The notes under the pieces: model-generated | Seen by the model: only the letters and a program-made list of their open reading frames with translations | What the model was told of the DNA's origin: nothing | Databases searched by the model: none | Assembly (NCBI GenBank): GCA_009886625.1 | Contig: QXZA01000023.1 | Span: forward strand, 74,245-138,244 | From: Flavobacteriaceae bacterium | GTDB taxonomy: Bacteria > Bacteroidota > Bacteroidia > Flavobacteriales > Flavobacteriaceae | DNA length: 64,000 nt | Direction of reading: 5' to 3' | Position numbers and translations under genes: made by a program | Shown here: positions 27,729-36,325 of the stretch, piece after piece | Layout: every line of letters begins with the position of its first letter | Numbering within the stretch: position 1 is the first letter of the stretch

Positions 27729-30026
27729 TTATTTTTTAGTTGGGTTGATTCTTCCTATAACTTTTCCGTCAGTTCCTTTTGGTGTAACCCTTGGGGAAGT
27801 GAAAAGCTTACCAATACTGTACTTCTGATCTCCACTAACCTTTATAAGATTTTTTTGATCCAATTGTAAATGATCAACCTTTACAATAGGCTCTCCAACA
27901 ACTAAATGCATTTGAATTTTTTTAGTCTTCTTAAAAATGGAGTTTTTCATTTGGATATCCTGAACTCCGTAAAGATTTATTGCAGCTTTATATTTGTTTC
28001 GAGAGTCGAAACCAATATTTTCAAAGGTACAGTGATCCATGTCTAAGAAGGGGCCAAAGGTACTTTCGTCTTTCCCCCCCCTATGAAGGCTTAGTACTGC
28101 TCCTCCAATATTTGTGAATATGTTATTATGTAGAGTTACAAATTCAGCATTATAAATTCCCACGTCGTCTGTTTCTTTATCCAATGCCATAACATGACCC
28201 GTGATGTTATTGAAAGTTGAATTGGAGATGTGAATCTCGTCCGCAAAAGTATTTTTGTATATACGAATCACATCAAAAGAGTGGTTTACATCCAAGTTGT
28301 CAAATGCACAATTTTCAATACGTAAACTGTAGTTTTTATTCATGGAATATTTACTCGTTCTTATCACTGCGTTTCCAGAACCATCAGGTGCGTTTTCACC
28401 ATCAAAATTCAAGCCTTTTAATCGAAGTTCTCCTCCATTGACAATATCAAATGCAGCTTTCTTTTCCCATAGAATTAGAGGTGTTTTTCCTTCGCTTGCT
28501 TGTATAGTGAGAGGATGTTGAATCAAAGGAAGTTTGGTTAGTTCGTAGCGTTTACTGTCTTTTAATTCAAGAATATCTCCTGGCTGTGAATTTTTAATTG
28601 CATCAAATAAAGTATTTACACCAGCAGCCACAGTGGTAGTTTTGCCACTTTCGAAAGCAATTCGTTTATCTGCTTTAGAGTACCATGCAGCACCTGTGTT
28701 TTCTTTTGTTGGAATTTCATCTGCTAATGCTGGAGCGATTACTTTTTCACCGGTCATTGGCATTAATAAACCATTCTTATCCTTGGTTAAGGACATGTTT
28801 TCGACTTCAAAGCCTGAAGTTAAAGTTTTATTGATTGGATGATTTGTCAAGTTATTTTCAAAAGCAATTCCACTAATATCATCGTAAATTGTAACCAATT
28901 TTGATGGCTTTTCTAGGTAGAAAGTGTTGTTTTTGAATGTTGAATTGATTGGAGTAGCTGAGCGTTCTACATCACTACCGGCGCATAATTGTACGTGGTC
29001 TGAATCAACAAATACGTTATTTTCGATTATTGCATCTTCCACTTGAAAATAACGATTCAAAGGGGAATTAGGTACACCGTTCATGACAACTAAGGCTCCT
29101 CTAAATCGATATCCGGTAAGACCGTAGCCATAATTGTTACGAACGGTTTGTTGACCATTAATTACTCGAATACCTCCAGTATTTCTCTTTCTGTTTCCTA
29201 GAAATACGTTCCCTTCTACTAAAGTTTCATCCCCGTGACGCATGGTTAACGTTCCAATACTTTCAAAGAAAACATTGTTTTTATAAGTAGTTTGATCACA
29301 TTTGTTGGAGATGATTTCGTGCTCACCATCACAACGATCAAAATAATTGCCTTGAACTAGGGTATTTGACTTTTCCATTGAGTAATGGCTAGTTCCCACA
29401 CGTAAAGTTTCTCCACCATTTGAACCAAGATTTTGTCGAGGGCCAAAATAATTAGCTTCGATTATATGATTGTTTTCGATGCTCTCATTTGTATTCAAGC
29501 GAACTATTAAAGTAACACCCCTGTTTCCTTTGCCTTCAAAATGGTTGTGATCTACGCGATTATTTTTACCATAAAGTGCAACCCAACTGTCTTGTTCGTG
29601 ACGTTCTGGATTGGAATAATTATCAATCACACATTCAGAAAGGCGACTATTGTATGCTAATTCTTTATTGTTTTTTCTAAAAGAGATGACCTCATTTGTT
29701 GGGGTGTAGCCATTCTTAAAAACTAAGCCGTCAACATGTAAGTATTCTCCTGCAATTTGGAGATAAGATTGCCCTTCTAGGGTAACTTTCCCTTTTTCTT
29801 CAACGGTTAATGTGATGGGTGCTTCTGCCATCCCTTTTCCCTCAAATAAAAGCTCTGCATTTTTCCAAACTCCATTAGCCAAAACAATGGTACTCCCAGG
29901 TTTAGCAAGGTTTACAGCCTGATTATACTCTTCAAGAGTATGGACTAAAGTTTGTTTTTCTCCCTGGGGTTGACAAGAAAAAAAAAGCAGGATTAAAAGT
30001 GTGTGGATAGATAAAATATTGCGCAT
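27729..30026 (-). CDS. PL6 family alginate lyase, surface lipoprotein
   Basis: This 765-residue protein has a lipobox LFFSC at about residue 18 and two right-handed parallel beta-helix domains (chondroitinase B fold). The first helix carries the PL6 active site: NGGETLRVG, then the Lys in IISNKCDQ and the Arg in TLTMRHGDE. PL6 enzymes cut alginate by beta-elimination. As a probable surface lipoprotein it would start polymer breakdown. It is the first gene of the lyase operon, with two GntR-type operators within 30 bases of its ATG. Confidence 0.94.
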   Translation of the reverse strand: MRNILSIHTLLILLFFSCQPQGEKQTLVHTLEEYNQAVNLAKPGSTIVLANGVWKNAELLFEGKGMAEAPITLTVEEKGKVTLEGQSYLQIAGEYLHVDGLVFKNGYTPTNEVISFRKNNKELAYNSRLSECVIDNYSNPERHEQDSWVALYGKNNRVDHNHFEGKGNRGVTLIVRLNTNESIENNHIIEANYFGPRQNLGSNGGETLRVGTSHYSMEKSNTLVQGNYFDRCDGEHEIISNKCDQTTYKNNVFFESIGTLTMRHGDETLVEGNVFLGNRKRNTGGIRVINGQQTVRNNYGYGLTGYRFRGALVVMNGVPNSPLNRYFQVEDAIIENNVFVDSDHVQLCAGSDVERSATPINSTFKNNTFYLEKPSKLVTIYDDISGIAFENNLTNHPINKTLTSGFEVENMSLTKDKNGLLMPMTGEKVIAPALADEIPTKENTGAAWYSKADKRIAFESGKTTTVAAGVNTLFDAIKNSQPGDILELKDSKRYELTKLPLIQHPLTIQASEGKTPLILWEKKAAFDIVNGGELRLKGLNFDGENAPDGSGNAVIRTSKYSMNKNYSLRIENCAFDNLDVNHSFDVIRIYKNTFADEIHISNSTFNNITGHVMALDKETDDVGIYNAEFVTLHNNIFTNIGGAVLSLHRGGKDESTFGPFLDMDHCTFENIGFDSRNKYKAAINLYGVQDIQMKNSIFKKTKKIQMHLVVGEPIVKVDHLQLDQKNLIKVSGDQKYSIGKLFTSPRVTPKGTDGKVIGRINPTKK

Positions 30027-30030
30027 AAAA

Positions 30031-30055
30031 TTGGTTTACCAAATTGGTTTACTAA
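30031..30055 (-). promoter_or_regulatory. Tandem GntR-type operators at the PL6 start
   Basis: TTGGTTTACCAA (30031-30042) and TTGGTTTACTAA (30044-30055) repeat with a 13-bp period, as at the susC promoter. On the minus strand a TATATTAG element adjoins the distal site, in the same relation as TATATTTG at susC. The proximal site ends 4 bases before the ATG, so the transcript leader would be very short and fully covered by the regulator. The rest of the 186-base gap holds the RNase terminator. Confidence 0.75.
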
Positions 30056-30169
30056 TATATATAAAAAAAATTAAAGTAAGATTTGAATTTATTATGAGTT
30101 AAATAGATTTTTATGGATGAGATTTTAAAACTAAAGTGATGAAGTTTTATAAAATGAAAATAATGGATA

Positions 30170-30206
30170 AAAAAAAACCACCTTGTCATTTTGACAAGGC
30201 GGTTTT
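30170..30206 (-). terminator. Intrinsic terminator after the RNase E/G gene
   Basis: Read on the minus strand, AACCGCCTTGTCA and TGACAAGGTGGTT form a 13-bp stem with one mismatch-type wobble and a short loop, followed by a long T-run. It lies 7 bases after the RNase stop and insulates the alginate locus from the housekeeping genes. Confidence 0.92.
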
Positions 30207-30212
30207 AAAGTA

Positions 30213-31766
30213 TTAAGGATGAAGTCTTCTTCGTTCTTTATTTAAAAAACGAAACTCCAAATATTGATAAGCATGGCGTGGAACAATATGAATCCACTTT
30301 TTATATTCAAAATACCATTTTAAACGTTGGGATGGAAACCCGTTTAAAAGGTAAGCGGCGATAAAAGGATGTAAGTGCAAATGTATTTGCTCCTTTTGAT
30401 TGCGCTTGTTCTTAGTGATTTTACTAAGCTCTGTGTTGATTTTGTCAATTAAAATAATAGGCGCTTCAACCTCCCCATTTTGGTTTGGATTAGGCTCCTT
30501 TGTTTTGATATTCATTTCAGGACGAACACGCTGGCGTGTAATCTGAATGAGTCCAAAACGACTAGGTGGCAGAATCTTGTGTTTGGTTCTGTCTGTACTC
30601 ATTTCTTTACAGAGATGGTCAAAAAGTTTTTTTCGATTTTCGTTAGTATTCAAGTCAATGAAATCAACTACAATAATTCCTCCCATATCACGCAAGCGCA
30701 ATTGTCGGGCTATTTCTGTAGCTGCAATTAAGTTGACTTCTAATGCCGTTTGTTCTTGGCTCTTAGAACGATTAGATCGATTTCCACTGTTTACATCAAT
30801 AACATGAAGTGCTTCTGTGTGTTCAATCACCAAATAGGCTCCTTTTTGCATAGAAACGGTAGTTCCAAAAGCATTTTTTATTTGCCTTTCAATTCCAAAT
30901 TTTTCAAAAATGGGAAGGTGATTTTCATACAATTTTACAATCGATTTTTTATCAGGAGCTATAGTTTCAATATAGTCTTGAATCTCGACTTGCATTTCAG
31001 CATCATCTACATGTATACCTGTAAAGTTATCGTCAAAAATATCACGTAAAATACTAGAAGAACGATTGATTTCACTCAATACCTTAGCTGGATATTTATC
31101 AATCTGCTTTAATTTTGCAGACAAATTTTTCCAACGTGTTAATAGTTGTTGGATATCAGCGTCTAGCGCAGCTACTTTTTGCCCTTCAGCGACAGTACGA
31201 ATGATTAGTCCAAAACCTTTTGGACGAATACTTTGTACAAGTTTCTTTAAGCGATTTTTCTCTGCACGATCTTCAATTTTTTGCGATATGGACACTCGGT
31301 CTGAAAAAGGCATAAGGACCATATAGCGGCCTGCCAACGAAATTTCAGAACTCAATCGAGGACCTTTAGTAGAAATAGGTTCTTTTACAACTTGAACCAA
31401 AACAGTTTGTTTAGGTGATAAAACATCACCCACATTACCGTCTTTTTCTATATCATTTTCGTAACGAAATTGTTTTAAAAGATAATCTTTGTTTTTACCT
31501 GTGCTTATCTGTTTAATGTATTTTATTAGCGAAGGGAGTTTGGGACCGAGATCGTGATAGTGTAAAAAACCATCTTTCTCGTGGCCAACATCTATAAATG
31601 CGGCATTTAACCCGGGAATAGCTTTTCTGATCTTACCGACAAAAATGTCGCCTACAGAAAATTTATTATCTTCCACTTCTTTATTTAGCTCAATTAACTT
31701 TCCATCCTTGAGCAGTGCAAAATCAACAGCAGAGGAATGCGAACGTATAATTAATTCTTTATTCAC
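30213..31766 (-). CDS. rng: Ribonuclease E/G family endoribonuclease
   Basis: This 517-residue RNase of the E/G family takes part in rRNA maturation and mRNA decay. An S1 RNA-binding domain lies at about residues 36-130. The two catalytic Asp residues are in HVIDVNSGNRSN and VVDFIDLNTNENR. The length fits RNase G without the RNase E scaffold tail. The start codon is GTG at 31766 and gives the standard N-terminus MNKELIIRS. It lies downstream of HU and the 29-residue basic protein, the usual Bacteroidota order. Confidence 0.93.
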   Translation of the reverse strand: MNKELIIRSHSSAVDFALLKDGKLIELNKEVEDNKFSVGDIFVGKIRKAIPGLNAAFIDVGHEKDGFLHYHDLGPKLPSLIKYIKQISTGKNKDYLLKQFRYENDIEKDGNVGDVLSPKQTVLVQVVKEPISTKGPRLSSEISLAGRYMVLMPFSDRVSISQKIEDRAEKNRLKKLVQSIRPKGFGLIIRTVAEGQKVAALDADIQQLLTRWKNLSAKLKQIDKYPAKVLSEINRSSSILRDIFDDNFTGIHVDDAEMQVEIQDYIETIAPDKKSIVKLYENHLPIFEKFGIERQIKNAFGTTVSMQKGAYLVIEHTEALHVIDVNSGNRSNRSKSQEQTALEVNLIAATEIARQLRLRDMGGIIVVDFIDLNTNENRKKLFDHLCKEMSTDRTKHKILPPSRFGLIQITRQRVRPEMNIKTKEPNPNQNGEVEAPIILIDKINTELSKITKNKRNQKEQIHLHLHPFIAAYLLNGFPSQRLKWYFEYKKWIHIVPRHAYQYLEFRFLNKERRRLHP

Positions 31767-31914
31767 TCTGAATTATTTTGTGTTATCACAAGCAAAACTT
31801 GAAATAACGGATTAAACAATATTTTCAGGATTTTCCTGTAGCAGCACCTCTAAAATATAGAGCACTGCGTTTCAATGAACTTATTAGGTAATTTTTTAAG
31901 TGTTTAGCCTAACA

Positions 31915-32004
31915 CTATTTTTTCTTGTGACGATTCGCTCTACGTCTTTTCTTACGTTTGTGCGTCGCTACCTTGTGTCTTTTACGTTTTTTACCACTTG
32001 GCAT
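31915..32004 (-). CDS. 29-residue very basic protein, probable ribosome-associated
   Basis: A short frame, ATG at 32004 to TAG at 31915, encodes 29 residues of which about two thirds are Lys, Arg or His (start MPSGKKRKRHKV, end NRHKKK). It lies in the otherwise empty gap between HU and RNase E/G, on their strand. The composition resembles the smallest ribosomal proteins. I recall near-identical unannotated frames at this place in other Bacteroidota, which supports a real gene. A possible identity is the extra small ribosomal protein reported for Flavobacterium ribosomes (bL38), but I cannot confirm this. Confidence 0.75.
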   Translation of the reverse strand: MPSGKKRKRHKVATHKRKKRRRANRHKKK

Positions 32005-32032
32005 ATGCTAATGTGTATTTAAATGTTATTAA

Positions 32033-32326
32033 TTATTTTGATACTGGTACTTTGGATTTCACTCCCTTAACAAATATTTTAGCGGGCTTGAAAGAGGGAA
32101 TATTATGAGCTGGAATCTTAATAGCAATATTTTTTGAAATATTACGTCCTGTTTTTTCAGCACGAGTTTTTATGATAAAACTCCCAAATCCTCTTAAGTA
32201 AACATTTTCTCCTTTTTCCAAAGAACCTTTTACTTCTTTCATAAATTTTTCAACAGTAGCTTGTACATCAGCTCGGTCAATGCCTAACTGGTCTGATATA
32301 TTGGATACAATGTCTGCTTTTGTCAT
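32033..32326 (-). CDS. HU/IHF-family DNA-binding protein
   Basis: This 97-residue nucleoid protein shows the HU fold: N-terminal helices MTKADIVSNISDQLG, the strand GENVYLRGFGSFI, and the DNA-gripping arm GRNISKNIAIKIPAHNIPSFKPAK (cited by its conserved Pro in IPAHNIPSFKP). It bends DNA as a dimer. A C-terminal tail VKSKVPVSK is slightly longer than in E. coli HU. It is transcribed toward the small basic protein and the RNase gene. Confidence 0.95.
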   Translation of the reverse strand: MTKADIVSNISDQLGIDRADVQATVEKFMKEVKGSLEKGENVYLRGFGSFIIKTRAEKTGRNISKNIAIKIPAHNIPSFKPAKIFVKGVKSKVPVSK

Positions 32327-32459
32327 AATTTTAATATTTAAAACTAAAATTTTAAGGCGTGCAAATATATAAATTTAAATTATAAAATGCTCTGTGTAAA
32401 GTTTTTATATTATACTTGCCTGACTTTATTTAAAATACACCTCATAAAGTATTTCATAA

Positions 32460-33512
32460 TTGAATTGGACAACAAAACTTCTTTCTTGGTATTCGGAAAA
32501 CAAGAGATCCTTTGTGTGGCGCTCCACTAAAGAACCCTATAGAATTTGGCTTTCCGAAATCATTTTACAACAAACAAGAACAGCTCAAGGACTTCCGTAT
32601 TATAAAAATTTTATTGCAAATTTCCCATCAATTTCAGATTTAGCTTTGGCAAAAGAAGATGAAGTTCTCAAGCTTTGGCAAGGCTTAGGCTATTATTCAA
32701 GAGCAAGAAATCTTCATGCTACCTCAAAGTATATTCATTTTGAACTCAAGGGTGTCTTCCCTAATACATTTAAAGAACTTATGGAGCTAAAAGGGGTGGG
32801 GGACTATACTGCTAGCGCGATTGCTTCCATTTGTTTTGATCTCCCAGAAGCCGTAGTAGATGGAAATGTGTATCGTTTCCTTTCTCGCTTTTTTGGAATT
32901 GATATTTCTATAAATTCTTCCACTGCCCATAAAGAGTTTAAGATGAAAGCAACCGAGTTAATGGACGTTTCACAGCCAGGAGAATTTAATCAAGCCCTTA
33001 TGGAATTTGGTGCGATCCAATGCGTACCTAGATCACCAAATTGTAGTAGTTGTCCTTTTGCAAAGGAGTGTGTTGCTTTTAATCAAAACAAAATACAATC
33101 GCTTCCCGTCAAGACAAAGAAGACTAAGGTTACAAAAAGGCATTTTAATTATCTCGTTATTAAGGATCCACAAGAGCGTTATCTTATGGAGCAACGAACT
33201 GAAAAAGGAATTTGGAAGCAATTATATCAATTTCCATTAGTGGAGAGTGAAAACCAAATATTCACTTTTAGTGAGCTATCAAATATAGAAAAGCTGCCAC
33301 TTCGCAAGCCAAATAAAATAAGGCGAGTTACCCTATGGAACCATGACCCAATTATACACAAATTAAGTCACCAAACTCTTTTTGTGCATTTTTGGAGTAT
33401 CGAATACGAAGATTTACTTCCCCAAGGACACACTAAACAACAACTTCAAAAGCTAGCTGTACCCGTTGTGATTCAAAATTTTATGGCAAATTTTTTTTCA
33501 AATGCAAAGTGA
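32460..33512 (+). CDS. mutY: A/G-specific adenine glycosylase
   Basis: This 350-residue base-excision repair enzyme removes adenine opposite 8-oxoguanine. Visible features are the catalytic Glu in SEIILQQTRT, the helix-hairpin-helix LKGVGDYTASAIASI, the iron-sulfur cluster Cys pattern Cx6Cx2Cx5C in CVPRSPNCSSCPFAKEC, and a C-terminal NUDIX-like domain recognising 8-oxoG. The start is TTG at 32460: an in-frame stop lies immediately upstream and the N-terminus fits the family. It opens the mutY-ssb-gldE-gldD run. Confidence 0.95.
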   Translation: MNWTTKLLSWYSENKRSFVWRSTKEPYRIWLSEIILQQTRTAQGLPYYKNFIANFPSISDLALAKEDEVLKLWQGLGYYSRARNLHATSKYIHFELKGVFPNTFKELMELKGVGDYTASAIASICFDLPEAVVDGNVYRFLSRFFGIDISINSSTAHKEFKMKATELMDVSQPGEFNQALMEFGAIQCVPRSPNCSSCPFAKECVAFNQNKIQSLPVKTKKTKVTKRHFNYLVIKDPQERYLMEQRTEKGIWKQLYQFPLVESENQIFTFSELSNIEKLPLRKPNKIRRVTLWNHDPIIHKLSHQTLFVHFWSIEYEDLLPQGHTKQQLQKLAVPVVIQNFMANFFSNAK

Positions 33513-33555
33513 TTTCATAAATTTACCTTTACAACTAACCTAAATCATTTAAACT

Positions 33556-33981
33556 ATGAGCGGTACATTAAACAAAGTAATGCTAATAGGTCACTTAGGG
33601 GATGATGTAAAAATGCATTATTTCGAGGGTGGCGGATCAATCGGAAGATTTCCATTAGCAACGAATGAATCTTACGTCAATAAAACATCTGGCGAGAAAG
33701 TAACCAACACTGAATGGCACAATATTGTGGTACGAAATAAGGCTGCAGAAGTGTGTGAGAAATATTTAAGTAAAGGAGATAAAATTTACATTGAAGGTCG
33801 AATTAAAACAAGAAAATGGACAGGTGAAGATGGAAATGATCGATATTCTACCGAAATCAATGTGAATGAATTTACCTTTCTTTCGACAAAAAAAGAAGCA
33901 GGTCAAGCATCAGCCCCACCCGCATCTGGCCCTTCAAGTGTTGAGGAGACAACTCCAGATGCTGAAGATTTACCCTTTTAA
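33556..33981 (+). CDS. ssb: Single-stranded DNA-binding protein
   Basis: This is a 141-residue OB-fold protein (MSGTLNKVMLIGHLGDDVKMH, cited by NKVMLIGHLG; TEWHNIVVRNKAAE). Its flexible tail ends in the acidic tip DAEDLPF that binds partner repair proteins. The position between mutY and gldE is typical of Flavobacteriaceae. Confidence 0.96.
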   Translation: MSGTLNKVMLIGHLGDDVKMHYFEGGGSIGRFPLATNESYVNKTSGEKVTNTEWHNIVVRNKAAEVCEKYLSKGDKIYIEGRIKTRKWTGEDGNDRYSTEINVNEFTFLSTKKEAGQASAPPASGPSSVEETTPDAEDLPF

Positions 33982-33992
33982 AAACAACATAT

Positions 33993-35309
33993 TTGTATCC
34001 TGACCCTTTACCTTTTTTGAGTTCCTTTTTTTTAATTGCGAATGTTGTTTGGATTCAACTTGGGATTGCGTTATTATTACTTTTATGCTCAGCAATAATT
34101 TCCGGAGCTGAGGTTGCTTTTTTTTCACTTCAATTGAAATCTCTAGAAGAGTTGCACGACAATACTAATGAATCTGAATTAAATAGAGTGATTTTGTTAT
34201 TGCGAAAGCCAAAACGTTTGTTGGCAACGATACTAGTCGCTAATAACTTTATAAACATTGCTATTGTCCTCCTTTTTTCATTACTCAGTAAAGCTTTCTT
34301 TTATGGAATTGAAAACCCAGTTGTCCTACTGTTTATAGAGGTTGGAGTCATTACATTTATTATTTTAGTTTTTGGTGAGATTCTACCTAAAGTGTATGCA
34401 AATCGTAACGCCCTTTCATTTTCAAAAGTAATCGCCCCCATCATAAAAGTGTTAGATGAATATATATTGTTTTGGCTTACCTACCCCATGAGTAAAACGA
34501 CAAGCTTTATTGAAAAAAGACTTGGGGATAAAGGCAATCAATTTTCTATAGATAAGCTTTCACAAGCCCTTGAACTTACTGACGATGATGAAACAACTTT
34601 CGACGAACAACGTATCCTGGAAGGGATAGTGAATTTTGGAAATACAGATACGCGTGAAGTGATGTGTCCTAGAATGGATATGTTTGCCTTGTCGGATACA
34701 TTGTCAATGGAAGAAATTATACCCATTATTTTGGAGCAAGGTTTTTCTAGGATTCCTGTATACACAGAAAAGAAAGACACGATTAAAGGGATTCTTTATG
34801 TGAAAGACTTATTACCCAATATTCACAAAAAAAACTTTCAATGGCAACAGCTTTTGAAACAACCCTTGTATGTTCCAGAAAACAAAAAACTAGATGATTT
34901 GTTAAAAGAGTTTCAGTTAAAGAAAAATCACTTGGCAATTGTTGTAGATGAGTATGGGGGCACTTCAGGATTAATCACCCTTGAGGATATCATGGAAGAA
35001 ATCGTTGGGGATATCAGTGATGAATTTGATGAAGTAGATTCAAGTTATTCTAAATTGGATGAGCTCAACTATCTTTTTGAAGCTAAAATAAGTTTAAAAG
35101 ATTTTTTTAAAGTGATTCGTCGGGAAGAAACCGAAGCCTTTGAATCGGTTAAAGGAGATGCGGAAACCCTTGCAGGATTATTACTTGAAATTGCTCAAAA
35201 ATTCCCCAAAAAGAAACAAATTATTAAATACCAAGGCTATGCTTTTAGGGTAGAAGAGTTGGATCAAATGCGAATTACACAAGTTAAAGTAACCTTACCT
35301 AAAATTTAA
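33993..35309 (+). CDS. gldE: Gliding motility-associated protein GldE (CNNM/CorC type)
   Basis: This 438-residue protein has a DUF21 membrane domain (residues about 20-200), a CBS pair (RIPVYTEKKDTIKGILYVKDLL; LAIVVDEYGGTSGLITLEDI, cited by VDEYGGTSG) and a C-terminal CorC/HlyC domain. Position before gldD and after ssb identifies GldE, which supports GldD in gliding and type IX secretion. The start is TTG at 33993, giving YPDP directly after the initiator, as in homologues with an MDPDP start. A second protein of the same superfamily lies at 60389. Confidence 0.92.
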   Translation: MYPDPLPFLSSFFLIANVVWIQLGIALLLLLCSAIISGAEVAFFSLQLKSLEELHDNTNESELNRVILLLRKPKRLLATILVANNFINIAIVLLFSLLSKAFFYGIENPVVLLFIEVGVITFIILVFGEILPKVYANRNALSFSKVIAPIIKVLDEYILFWLTYPMSKTTSFIEKRLGDKGNQFSIDKLSQALELTDDDETTFDEQRILEGIVNFGNTDTREVMCPRMDMFALSDTLSMEEIIPIILEQGFSRIPVYTEKKDTIKGILYVKDLLPNIHKKNFQWQQLLKQPLYVPENKKLDDLLKEFQLKKNHLAIVVDEYGGTSGLITLEDIMEEIVGDISDEFDEVDSSYSKLDELNYLFEAKISLKDFFKVIRREETEAFESVKGDAETLAGLLLEIAQKFPKKKQIIKYQGYAFRVEELDQMRITQVKVTLPKI

Positions 35310-35318
35310 AAATAGAAA

Positions 35319-35867
35319 ATGAGAGGAGTTTTGGTTTTCATGTCTTTGTTTTTTGTTTTAGGATGTACTTCAGATGTTCAACCCAAACCTACAGGGTATC
35401 TCAGACTGGAATATCCTGTAGCAGCCTACACTAGTTTTGATGATCTATTAGATTTTTCTTTTGAATACAATACTAATGCATTAGTAAAAGTAAGAAGTCA
35501 AGTCACGCCTAGATTGGTTTATCCCAATATGAGGGCAACCTTATATCTCAATTATGTTCCTGTTGAAAATAATTTGGACTCACTGCTGAATGATGCTTAT
35601 AAGTTACCTTTTAAGCATATTTCAAAGGCAGAATCAATCCCAGAAAAAGTCTTTATTAATTATCAAAATAAAGTGTATGGCACTCTGTTTTCGGTTGTAG
35701 GAAACGCAGCTTCTCAATACCAATTTTTCTTAACAGATAGTGTAGATCACTTTTTGGTTGGTTCGCTATATTTTTATGCTCGACCTAATTTTGATTCCAT
35801 TTATCCAGCAGCTATTCACATCCAGAAGGATATCGTTCGTTTAATGGAAACATTAAAGTGGAAGTAA
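35319..35867 (+). CDS. gldD: Gliding motility lipoprotein GldD
   Basis: This 182-residue lipoprotein has a lipobox VLGC near residue 16 and the GldD pattern PKPTGYLRLEYP followed by LVYPNMRATLYLNY and FYARPNFDSIYPA. GldD is required for gliding and for the type IX secretion machinery. It starts 9 bases after gldE. Confidence 0.95.
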   Translation: MRGVLVFMSLFFVLGCTSDVQPKPTGYLRLEYPVAAYTSFDDLLDFSFEYNTNALVKVRSQVTPRLVYPNMRATLYLNYVPVENNLDSLLNDAYKLPFKHISKAESIPEKVFINYQNKVYGTLFSVVGNAASQYQFFLTDSVDHFLVGSLYFYARPNFDSIYPAAIHIQKDIVRLMETLKWK

Positions 35868-35871
35868 AGTG

Positions 35872-36249
35872 CTATTTAATTGAATTTAAACGCTCCATTT
35901 CAGTCACGCTGTACGCTTCACCTGTAGCTTTGACTACCGCACTTATGGCTTCCATGTTTAAATGTTTTGCATCGTATACTACCCAAGCTGTTTTGGTTTC
36001 AAAGTCCACAGTAGCTGAGGCAACGCCAGTTGTTTTCTGGAGATTTTTTTCAATTGTAGCCGCACATCCAATTGCACAGGTCATCCCTTCAATAGTTAAC
36101 TTACCAAATGCTTCTTCTGTCATTGGAAAAGAGTCAGCATTAACATTTTGAGTTGTTTCAACTGTAACTACTTTAGGTGAAGTTGAGTTATTACAAGCTA
36201 GTGAAGACAGGCTTGTTGATAGTAGAATGAAAGCTAGAGTATTTTTCAT
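35872..36249 (-). CDS. HMA-domain lipoprotein with CxxxC metal site
   Basis: This 125-residue exported protein has a lipobox SSLAC and one heavy-metal-associated domain (LTIEGMTCAIGCAATIEKNL, cited by GMTCAIGC). The two Cys are three residues apart instead of the usual two, a variant frequent in Bacteroidota. The start at 36249 is preferred over an upstream ATG at 36270 because the signal peptide then begins normally. A TATTTTTG element lies at 36275-36268 on the same strand. It is convergent with gldD, 4 bases apart. It probably binds copper or a similar metal in the periplasm or outer membrane. Confidence 0.85.
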   Translation of the reverse strand: MKNTLAFILLSTSLSSLACNNSTSPKVVTVETTQNVNADSFPMTEEAFGKLTIEGMTCAIGCAATIEKNLQKTTGVASATVDFETKTAWVVYDAKHLNMEAISAVVKATGEAYSVTEMERLNSIK

Positions 36250-36325
36250 TTGAATGGCTTTATTTTTCAAAAATACAATTTTACCGCTCTAGTAATGGTT
36301 AAAATTGCTCATTTTTGTACTGCTT

